Shown here in pieces: positions 17,492-23,766 of a stretch of DNA of 64,000 nucleotides. Positions within the stretch are counted from its first letter, which is position 1, and every line of letters begins with the position of its first letter. The notes beneath the pieces are model-generated. The model worked only from the letters and a program-made list of their open reading frames with translations, was not told the origin of the DNA and ran no database searches. Where the stretch lies: NCBI RefSeq assembly GCF_011492945.1, contig NZ_CP045120.1, forward strand, positions 62,001 through 126,000. The letters are read 5' to 3'. This DNA comes from Rubrobacter tropicus. Lineage in GTDB: Bacteria > Actinomycetota > Rubrobacteria > Rubrobacterales > Rubrobacteraceae. The position numbers and the translations under genes were made by a program.

Positions 17492-18960
17492 TCTCCCTAG
17501 GTCTCGCCCTGCTGCAGGGCATGGGAGACGGGATGCAGGGGATGGGGGGCGGCGGTGGCGCGGAGGAGATGCGGACGGGCCGCGACCTCGCGCTCCTGGC
17601 GCCGGAGATCGCCGTGCTCCTCACCGCCGTCGGCGCCCTCGTCTTCGAGATGCTGCGCCTGCCGAAGGTGCCACTGCCCTTCACCGTGATCGGGCTCCTC
17701 GTGGCCACCGGCCTCACCGTCCCGCTGCTGGGCACGGAGACCACGGCGTTCATGGACACCTTCCGCGTGGACCCCTTGAGCATCTGGGCAAAGCTAACCC
17801 TCCTGCCGGCCACGGCTCTCTGCGCGGTTCTCGCGTACCCGGAGATAAAGGGCACCGACCGCGAGGGCACGGTCTACGCCCTGCTCTCCTTCACGGCCAT
17901 AGGCGCGCTCGCGCTCGCCGGGGCGGGGGACGCGATGTTCCTCGTCCTCGGCGTGCTGCTCTCCAGTTTGGGCTCCTTCGCCCTCGTCGCCTACCCCAGG
18001 GACGACCGGGCCACCGAGGCGGCGATGAAGTACCTGGTCTTCGGGTCGGTCACGGGCGCGGTCATGATCTTCGGCCTCACCTACTGGTACGGGGCGACGG
18101 GCTCGACCTTGATCTCGGAGCTGGGCCGGCTCGAGGGCAACGCCCTCCCGGCGGCGGCCGGCCTGGTGGCCCTGCTCGTCGGCCTCGGCTACAAGGCCGC
18201 GGTGGCGCCGTTCCACTTCTGGGCGCCCGACGCCTACGACGGCGCGCCCGTCTCGGTGGCGGCGTTCCTTTCCGTCGTGCCGAAGGTCGGCGCGATCTTC
18301 GCGCTCGCGCAGGTCGCGCGCGACCTGCCCACCGGCGGAGCTTTCGGCTGGCCCCTGGTCATCGCCGCCCTGGCCGTGGTCTCGATGACCTACGGGAACC
18401 TCGCGGCGCTCGTGCAGGAGAACGTGGTCAGGCTGCTCGCCTACTCATCCATCGCGCAGTCCGGCTACTTCCTGCTCGGCATCGTCGCGGTGGGCGAAAG
18501 CGAGCTCGCGGTACCCTCGCTCGCCGTCTTCGCCGCCGCCTACGCCGCCATGAACCTCGGGGCGTTCGCCGTCGTCGCCCGCGCGGGGCGGGACCTCAGG
18601 GACTTCGCGGGCCTCGGCCGGGCCGCGCCGGCGGCCGGTGCGGCGATGGTGGTCTTCCTCATCTCGCTCGTCGGCGTGCCCCCGCTCGGTGGGTTCGTGG
18701 GCAAGTTCTTGCTCTTCGGGGCCGCCATGAACGCCGACTTCGCGTGGCTCGCCGTGGTGGCGATCCTCAACAGCGTCCTCTCCCTCGGGGTCTACCTCAG
18801 GATCGTCGTCCCCATGTACGGGCCGCCCAAGGGGGCGCGGTCCGCGGGGAGACCCTCGCGGGGACCGGCGCGGTCGGTCGCGGCGGTCTGGGCGGTGGCC
18901 TTGGGGGCAACCGTCGGCCTGGGGCTTGCGGCGCAGTTGCTTCTGGGTCGAATCTCGTGA
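17488..18960 (+). CDS. nuoN: NuoN-like antiporter subunit
   Basis: A 490-residue protein of the NuoN family with GYKAAVAPFHFWAPDAYDGAP (functional Lys), VRLLAYSSIAQSGY, and VPPLGGFVGKFLLF. The first 30 residues hold a Met/Gly-rich start (QGMGDGMQGMGGGGG) not typical of NuoN. GTG 17488 overlaps the nuoM stop. This is the last nuo-like gene; nuoC, E, F, G and I are missing from the cluster. The gene ends 102 bp before the rhodanese gene. Confidence 0.93.
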   Translation: MISLGLALLQGMGDGMQGMGGGGGAEEMRTGRDLALLAPEIAVLLTAVGALVFEMLRLPKVPLPFTVIGLLVATGLTVPLLGTETTAFMDTFRVDPLSIWAKLTLLPATALCAVLAYPEIKGTDREGTVYALLSFTAIGALALAGAGDAMFLVLGVLLSSLGSFALVAYPRDDRATEAAMKYLVFGSVTGAVMIFGLTYWYGATGSTLISELGRLEGNALPAAAGLVALLVGLGYKAAVAPFHFWAPDAYDGAPVSVAAFLSVVPKVGAIFALAQVARDLPTGGAFGWPLVIAALAVVSMTYGNLAALVQENVVRLLAYSSIAQSGYFLLGIVAVGESELAVPSLAVFAAAYAAMNLGAFAVVARAGRDLRDFAGLGRAAPAAGAAMVVFLISLVGVPPLGGFVGKFLLFGAAMNADFAWLAVVAILNSVLSLGVYLRIVVPMYGPPKGARSAGRPSRGPARSVAAVWAVALGATVGLGLAAQLLLGRIS

Positions 18961-19062
18961 GGGCCAAGGGCAGCGGAGCCTATAGAATACGGACAAAAGG
19001 ATGAACGGGGAGCCCTCGTGCGGGGCCGGATGGGGCCGCACCCTGGACGACGACAGGAGACG

Positions 19063-19542
19063 ATGAGAAGGCTGCCGCTACTGCTCGTGCTGCTCGCCGG
19101 CGCCCTCGCGTTCGCGCCCGTGGGCTGCGGGGGAGGCGAGGCGCGGGGGCCCGGCGGTCCGGAGGACGCCAAGAAGTTCCCCGCCGGTCCCGAGAGCGCG
19201 GGGAGGCAGATCTCGGTCTCGGGCGGTTCCTACACCCGCGTGACGGCGTCCGAGTTCGAGCCCCTGACCCGGGAAGAGGGCGTCGCGGTCGTCAACACCC
19301 ACGTGCCGTTCCAGGGGAAGCTGCCCCGCACCGACCTGTCGATCCCGTACGACGAGGTAGGGCAGAGCCTGGACGAGCTTCCGGAGGATAAGGACGCCAA
19401 GATCGCGCTCTACTGCCTCGGCGGCCCGATGAGCGCCGCCGCCGCCGAGACGCTGGTGGGGCTCGGGTACACCAACGTCTGGGATCTTGGGGGCGGCATG
19501 GAGGCCTGGCAGGACGCCGGCTACCGGCTCGAAGGGCGTTGA
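19063..19542 (+). CDS. Rhodanese-like lipoprotein
   Basis: A 159-residue exported protein. The signal peptide ends at a Cys (FAPVGCGGG), so a lipid anchor is likely, followed by a single rhodanese domain. The active-site Cys lies in LYCLGGPMS, and the end GYTNVWDLGGGMEAWQDAGY is typical of the family. Such domains bind or transfer sulfane sulfur and often accompany soft-metal stress genes. ATG 19063 follows AGGAGA and gives a full signal peptide; a GTG at 19018 is less likely. A TATAGAAT stretch at 18981-18988 could be a separate -10 element, but the gene may also be read from the nuo-like unit. Confidence 0.85.
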   Translation: MRRLPLLLVLLAGALAFAPVGCGGGEARGPGGPEDAKKFPAGPESAGRQISVSGGSYTRVTASEFEPLTREEGVAVVNTHVPFQGKLPRTDLSIPYDEVGQSLDELPEDKDAKIALYCLGGPMSAAAAETLVGLGYTNVWDLGGGMEAWQDAGYRLEGR

Positions 19543-19871
19543 GAAGGCGCCGTTCCCGGGACACGTCCCCCTTCCCCGAAGCCGAGAGGGGCGTAACGGA
19601 ATCGGCCCGAGGCCAGGCTCCGACGACCGCCCCGTGGCCTCCATCGCGGGGGCACGGACGACCAGGGTGCGGCAAGCCGGGCAGGGGCCAAGCAACAAGG
19701 CGCGGTTGCGGCTGGCGAGGGTCGACAACAACATCCCGACCCCCCCCGACGGCCGGATCGCTTCCTCCCGGCCGCGGAGGCCCGTCGCCTACGGGCCCCG
19801 CGGCCGGGAAAACGCGGCGGGCACCGGTGGGCGAGCACCGGCGGTTCTGATAGGGAAGAGCCGCGCCACCG
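19543..19871. other. Intergenic region with no supported gene
   Basis: This GC-rich stretch has short open frames in several phases, none with a ribosome site or recognisable motif. I see no RNA gene. It ends at the Pho-box-like array. It may contain decayed coding sequence. Confidence 0.4.
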
Positions 19872-19913
19872 GTTCACGTATCGTTCACCCGTTCTTCACG
19901 GCTTCTTCACACC
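19872..19913 (+). promoter_or_regulatory. Four-unit Pho-box-like direct repeat array
   Basis: TTCAC occurs at 19873, 19884, 19895 and 19906, all exactly 11 bp apart; the second unit, GTTCACCCGTT, closely matches the actinobacterial PHO-box unit. The array lies about 85 bp upstream of the DUF4396 gene. OmpR/PhoB-class regulators bind such 11-bp direct repeats. No response regulator is encoded in this window, so the binding protein is inferred. Confidence 0.65.
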
Positions 19914-19997
19914 GCTGGTCTATCCTCTCGTGCTGGACCGTACAGAGAAATGGTGCGGTTCATACAGAAGCAAACCTCGAGAGGGAGTGTTCGTAGC

Positions 19998-20702
19998 GTG
20001 AATATGGACGAGATGGGGACCATGATCCCCTGGTGGTTGACGGCGGTCTCCTGGTTTTTCGTGGGCCTGGCGCTCCTGTGCGCGGCCCTAATCCTCTACG
20101 ACGTCTACGGGCGCGGCTACCGGCAGCGCGTGCGCGTCATGGAGGTGGTGTGGCCTATAACCGCCCTCTACCTCGGGCCGCTCGGCCTCCTGCTCTACTA
20201 CCGCTTGGGCCGCCCGCGCAGCGAGAGGTGGCAAAAAGAGCACGGCTCCGCCCCCGAGAAGAGCCTCCCCGCGGCGGCCGCCACCGGCGGGACCCCCGGC
20301 GGCGCCGCATCGGCCATAGGCCACGTCATAGGCGTGCCGCTGGTCGTCTTCTCTGGCCTGAGCATCGCCGGCGAGCCCCTCTGGATGATGATCCTGCTGA
20401 TCGCCGTTATCGCCACCGTCCTCCTGTTCTTCTTCGAGTACCTCTTCTCTACCGTGCCGGCGCGCGGGCTGACCGCGAGCAAAGGAATCGGGGTGGCCCT
20501 GCTGATAGCCCTTGTGACGGTGCTGGCCTTCGACGTGGGCATGGGCGGCTGGATGCTCGTCATGCACTTCCTGCTCTTCATGCCCCCTTTAACCGACGTG
20601 ACCTTTTTGTTCCTCATGCAGATAGGTCTGATTCTGGGGTTCTTAACCGGCTACCCGGCGGTGCTGTGGCTCGTCCGGCGGGGCGTCAAGGCAACCGTCT
20701 GA
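19998..20702 (+). CDS. DUF4396-type polytopic membrane protein
   Basis: A 234-residue protein with about six helices. The N-terminal pair (IPWWLTAVSWFFVGLALLCA, then VMEVVWPITALYLGPLGLLLYY) precedes a loop with His, and the C-terminal part contains MHFLLFMPPLTDVTFLFLMQIGLILG and GYPAVLWLVRRGVK. This matches DUF4396 proteins, often found near copper or DUF305 genes; their activity is unknown. GTG 19998 is preceded by GAGGGAG at 19981; the ATG at 20004 is possible. The Pho-box-like array upstream suggests control by a two-component system. Confidence 0.75.
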   Translation: MNMDEMGTMIPWWLTAVSWFFVGLALLCAALILYDVYGRGYRQRVRVMEVVWPITALYLGPLGLLLYYRLGRPRSERWQKEHGSAPEKSLPAAAATGGTPGGAASAIGHVIGVPLVVFSGLSIAGEPLWMMILLIAVIATVLLFFFEYLFSTVPARGLTASKGIGVALLIALVTVLAFDVGMGGWMLVMHFLLFMPPLTDVTFLFLMQIGLILGFLTGYPAVLWLVRRGVKATV

Positions 20703-20983
20703 GCGCGCGGAGCCGGGGCCCCCGGCAGTAGCCGGCACCGCCGTCGTCATAGGCCGCCTTCGAGCCTTGCGATAACCGCCGTCCACCGGGTGCATCGTGG
20801 AGCCTCGGGTCTGCCTTACCGATCGCCCCGGTATCTCGGGCTTCCGGTCGGTCGCGGGCAGGGGGACGAGGGCGAAGTGGACGGCAAGCGCTACCCCATT
20901 GGCAGCCCCCGCCTCTTCGCCGAGAGAGGGACAGCCGGGGCGGGACGGACGGGGCGCCCGAAGCGGCCGCCGACCGCCCGCCC
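20703..20983. other. Intergenic region downstream of the DUF4396 gene
   Basis: No gene can be supported here. A GC dyad (GCCGGGGCCCCCGGC, near 20712) lies just after the stop and may fold. The rest may be decayed sequence around the broken BNR gene. Confidence 0.35.
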
Positions 20984-21379
20984 TCAGCCGTTTCGGGCCT
21001 CCCAGCTCTCGCCGCCGTCATCGCTGCGGTACACGAGCGCCTCCGCTCCGTCGAGCACGCCCCGTAGACGACCCGCTTGCCATCGGGGGCCACCGCCACG
21101 GTAGAGACGCCCCCGGGCAGCCCTTCGTCCGCCGGCCGCCAGCTCTCGCCGCCGTCCTCGGAGCGGTAGAAACCGGGGTGGCCGCCGGCGTACATCTTCT
21201 TCGGGTCGGTCGGGTCGATGGCCCAACCCATCGGGTCCGCACCCTCGAGGTCGGGCACCTGCTCCCACGTCTTCCCGCCGTCTTCGCTTATGGCCGCGCC
21301 CTCGTGCCCGCCGACCATCACGCGGTCGGGGTTCTTGGGGTCGAACGGAGCAGCGAATTCGCCGGCCCGTAAGCCACAA
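20984..21379 (-). pseudogene. BNR-repeat (sortilin/photosystem-like) protein remnant
   Basis: On the minus strand the sequence encodes AAPFDPKNPDRVMVGG, AISEDGGKTWEQVPDLEG, FYRSEDGGESWRPADEGLP and, after a phase change, VLDGAEALVYRSDDGGESWE before a stop at 20984. These are Asp-box repeats (SxDGGxxW) of beta-propeller proteins of the exo-sialidase or F510_1955 type. One base appears missing from the CCCC run at 21060-21063. The N-terminal part is absent: similarity ends near 21379, about 60 bp before the transposon inverted repeat. The gene was probably truncated by insertion or rearrangement and may also carry a sequencing error. Confidence 0.7.
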
Positions 21380-21436
21380 ATACTTATTCGCCCTTGTAAC
21401 ATTGGGCCGTCGAGCGGGCCGCCGGCAGCCCTTTTT

Positions 21437-21485
21437 GGGGTACGGATAGTAATCGAACCGAAACGGCGGACCTTCTTTTTTCTTA
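21437..21485 (+). repeat. Left terminal inverted repeat of the Tn3-family element
   Basis: It starts with GGGG, as Tn3-family repeats do. Bases 21455-21485 (31 bp) are an exact reverse complement of 35901-35931; the outer 18 bp match only partly (GG at the end and GGATAG). The inner end supplies the TAA stop of the resolvase gene, so the gene ends inside the repeat. Confidence 0.9.
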
Positions 21486-22130
21486 GCAATCTACGCGATG
21501 CGGGGTTCGCTCCGGAGCTTCGAGCCGCCTGAGGTACTTCTTGACCGTGTTGTAGGAGAGCCCGGTCTCCCTGCTCATCCGGCCCTGAGAGAACTCCCGC
21601 TCTTTCATTCCCGCTAGGACCGGCGCCCACCGCTCGAACCCGTCCGGCCTCCCGAGCACCTTCCCGTTCTTTCTCGCGCGCTCCAGCCCCGCCTTCGTCC
21701 TGTCGGAGATCCTTATGGCCTCCTGCTGGGCGTAGTAGCTGGTCACACCGAGGACGATGTGCGCGATCAGCTCGTTGTCGGTGTCGAGGAAGGGCTCCGT
21801 GTAGGACTTGAAGGCCACCCCGCAGGCGTCCAGGCGCTCCAGGTAGGCTATGGTCTTCCTTATCCCCTCGCGGCTGAAGCGGTCCAGCGCCCAGAACAGC
21901 AGCACGTCGAACCGGTTACGGGCGGCGTCGGCGAACATCCTGTCGAAGTCCTTGCGCTCGCGCCGGCCCCTCGTGCCCGACTCCCTATCGACGTACTCGG
22001 CGACCAGCTCGCGGCCCTCCCAGCCCTCGCAGAACCCCCGGAGTTGGAGGAGCTGGTTGTCGGTCTCCTGGGAGCCGTCGTCCTTGGAGACCCTCAGGTA
22101 GATCGCCACCCTGACCGGCTTGGGGCTCAC
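21483..22130 (-). CDS. tnpR: Serine recombinase (resolvase)
   Basis: A 215-residue small serine recombinase. The catalytic Ser lies in IYLRVSKDDGS near the N-terminus. The core contains ERKDFDRMFADAARNRFDVLLFWALDRFSR with the conserved Arg residues, and GRP precedes a C-terminal helix-turn-helix (SRETGLSYNTVKKYLRR). It would resolve cointegrates made by TnpA. I chose GTG 22130, which overlaps the hepT stop, over longer starts; translation is coupled to the toxin-antitoxin pair. The stop codon is part of the left inverted repeat. The res site is not obvious, but may lie in the 22791-23007 spacer. Confidence 0.92.
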   Translation of the reverse strand: MSPKPVRVAIYLRVSKDDGSQETDNQLLQLRGFCEGWEGRELVAEYVDRESGTRGRRERKDFDRMFADAARNRFDVLLFWALDRFSREGIRKTIAYLERLDACGVAFKSYTEPFLDTDNELIAHIVLGVTSYYAQQEAIRISDRTKAGLERARKNGKVLGRPDGFERWAPVLAGMKEREFSQGRMSRETGLSYNTVKKYLRRLEAPERTPHRVDC

Positions 22131-22480
22131 GCCCCCTTCTCCCGGAGCAGCCCTTCGACCTCCAGGAGTAGGACGGGCACCTCCGTGTTGACCGTATCCC
22201 ACACCAGCTCGTCGTCGAGAAGGTCGTAGCCGTGTATCAGGCGGTTACGGAACGCGACGATCTGGCGGTGCTCGCTTATGCGGGAGGCGGTGGCGGGGTC
22301 GAGCCCGGCCACGCGCCCGATCGCTTCCCCTATGATCTCCAGGTTCCGCTCGATGGCCTGCCGAAAGAGCCGGTCGCCCCGGTAGTCCGAGAGGGTCCTG
22401 CCTTCGGCCGCCGAGATCACGAAGGCGGCGCAGTCCTGGACGTCTTCCAGGGCCCCCAGGACCCGCTCCTCAGGGCCCAT
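22127..22480 (-). CDS. hepT: HEPN-domain toxin (HepT family)
   Basis: A 117-residue all-helical DUF86/HEPN protein with the RNase motif R-X4-H-X-Y as RNRLIHGY (about residues 78-85). In the characterised HepT/MntA systems, HepT cleaves RNA, and the MNT partner blocks it by adding AMP to the Tyr of this motif. It overlaps mntA upstream and the resolvase downstream, so the three genes form one leftward unit. Toxin-antitoxin pairs beside the resolvase are a known feature of Tn3-family elements. Confidence 0.9.
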   Translation of the reverse strand: MGPEERVLGALEDVQDCAAFVISAAEGRTLSDYRGDRLFRQAIERNLEIIGEAIGRVAGLDPATASRISEHRQIVAFRNRLIHGYDLLDDELVWDTVNTEVPVLLLEVEGLLREKGA

Positions 22481-22790
22481 ACAGCGGCACCCGGCTCCCC
22501 TCGACGTTGGCCGCGAAGCGGCGGCTCTTTCGGAGGGCTCCCTCCATCACCAGGTCCACCCCGCGCCCGAAGAGCGCCTCCAGGTCCTCCTCGAGGCCGA
22601 AGTACCTGCGGAACAGGTCCGGGGGGTCGCGCCTCTCGAAGGAGACCACGAAGTCCAGGTCGCTTTCTTCCGGGTCGAACCCTCCGCCCTCGGCCTCCGC
22701 CGCGGAGCCGAACAGGTCCAGCCGCCGTACGCCGTGGCGCCTGCAAAGGTCGGCGACCTCCGCCCTCTTGTCTTCGACGACCGCGATCAT
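22470..22790 (-). CDS. mntA: Minimal nucleotidyltransferase antitoxin (MntA family)
   Basis: A 106-residue nucleotidyltransferase with the GSx10DxD core read as LFGSAAEA, then SDLDFVVSF. It is expected to AMPylate and silence HepT. The ATG at 22790 follows AGGGTGGGAG. The next gene overlaps by 11 bases. The antitoxin is encoded first, as usual for this pair. Confidence 0.9.
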   Translation of the reverse strand: MIAVVEDKRAEVADLCRRHGVRRLDLFGSAAEAEGGGFDPEESDLDFVVSFERRDPPDLFRRYFGLEEDLEALFGRGVDLVMEGALRKSRRFAANVEGSRVPLYGP

Positions 22791-22922
22791 GCTCCCACCC
22801 TAGCACAAAACGGACGTTTTCTGACACCGATCCTGCCGGGAAACGAAATCCCATTAAAGAGCGGGATTCGGGGTCCCCTCTCGGCGCCCCTTTTTTGACG
22901 GGGACGCCCGAGGGTCCGGCCG

Positions 22923-22983
22923 TTGACAGTGCCCCGGGGCGGGATTACACTGAGCGATAACTCAACGAGTACGCACTCAACGA
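22923..22983 (+). promoter_or_regulatory. tetR promoter with overlapping operator
   Basis: TTGACA (22923-22928) and TACACT (22946-22951) are separated by 17 bp, a near-consensus promoter. TGAGCG-N4-CTCA (22951-22964) overlaps the -10, and ACTCAACGA occurs twice (22960 and 22975). The same TGAG-N6-CTCA motif recurs before the target gene at 23739, supporting it as the TetR operator. Confidence 0.75.
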
Positions 22984-23007
22984 ATTCATCGGAAGGGTGG
23001 CCGTCGG

Positions 23008-23670
23008 GTGAGCGAAGCCGAGCGAGGGACCGATGTGCCCGGGGTGACCCGGCCGCTCACGTCGCGCCAGCGGCAGGCGGCGGCGCGGCGCGAGGAGATC
23101 TTGAAGACGGCGCTCGGGCTGTTCGCCGCGCAGGGCTTCGACGCCACCTCCACCAAGCAGATAGCCAGGGAGGTAGGTATCGCCGAAGGCCTGGTCTTCC
23201 ACTACTTCCCGACCAAGGCCGGCTTGCTCGCCGCCGTCCTCGAGGCCAGGCTCGAGGGCGGAAGGGCCTTCAGAAGCGTGCTGCGCCCCCTGCTGGAGGA
23301 GGCTTCGGATCGACCCGCCGCAGAGGTGCTGGGCGCGGTAGCTTCGGGTTGGCTCGCGACGCTGCGGCGGGACGAGGAGATAGTGGTCGTCCTGTTTACG
23401 ACGGCCCAGACGAACCCCGAGGTGTGGGAGGCGTGGCAGGGCCTCATCCGGGAGGGCACGGAACTGCTCACCGGCTACCTCGCCGCCCGCGTGGAGGCCG
23501 GCGAGCTCAGGGAGGATCTGCCGCTCGAGACCGCGGCGACGATGTTCGTCTCGTCGCTGATGGTCTTCTTCCTCACCCGCCGGCACCTGCCCGAGCCCCA
23601 GTGGCGCGAGCAGGGCGAGGCCCACGCCCGGGAGCTGGTCTCCGTCTGGCTCGACGGGGCGCGCGCATGA
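23008..23670 (+). CDS. TetR-family regulator
   Basis: A 220-residue repressor. The N-terminal helix-turn-helix is clear: RREEILKTALGLFAAQGF, TSTKQIAREVGIAEGLVFHYF, PTKAGLLAAVLE (about residues 29-80). The C-terminal ligand domain is variable. It starts at GTG 23008 downstream of a strong promoter with a palindrome at the -10, so it probably represses itself and the PEP-utilising gene 96 bp downstream through the TGAG-N6-CTCA sites. Ligand unknown; an antibiotic or aromatic compound would fit. Confidence 0.92.
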   Translation: MSEAERGTDVPGVTRPLTSRQRQAAARREEILKTALGLFAAQGFDATSTKQIAREVGIAEGLVFHYFPTKAGLLAAVLEARLEGGRAFRSVLRPLLEEASDRPAAEVLGAVASGWLATLRRDEEIVVVLFTTAQTNPEVWEAWQGLIREGTELLTGYLAARVEAGELREDLPLETAATMFVSSLMVFFLTRRHLPEPQWREQGEAHARELVSVWLDGARA

Positions 23671-23738
23671 GCGCCCCCAAAAGACGGACCCCGTCCGCGA
23701 ACCTGCCCCCACGCCCGTTCCCTTTTTGGCCGTTTTGT

Positions 23739-23752
23739 TGAGCGCCCACTCA
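23739..23752. promoter_or_regulatory. Second TetR operator copy
   Basis: TGAGCG-N4-CTCA here repeats the pattern seen over the tetR -10 element and lies 14 bp before the ATG of the PEP-utilising enzyme, overlapping the AGGAG region. This links the regulator to its neighbour. Confidence 0.6.
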
Positions 23753-23766
23753 CTCAGGAGACTTGC

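Noticed and set aside
9836-18960. Housekeeping respiratory complex I operon
   Set aside because: nuoC, E, F, G and I are missing, NuoB and NuoD are fused and lack the N2 ligands, and the operon is joined to copper genes.
20984-21379. Photosystem II assembly factor HCF136
   Set aside because: The Asp-box repeats resemble it, but they are shared by all BNR propellers; no photosynthesis gene is present and the fragment is too short for a specific name.
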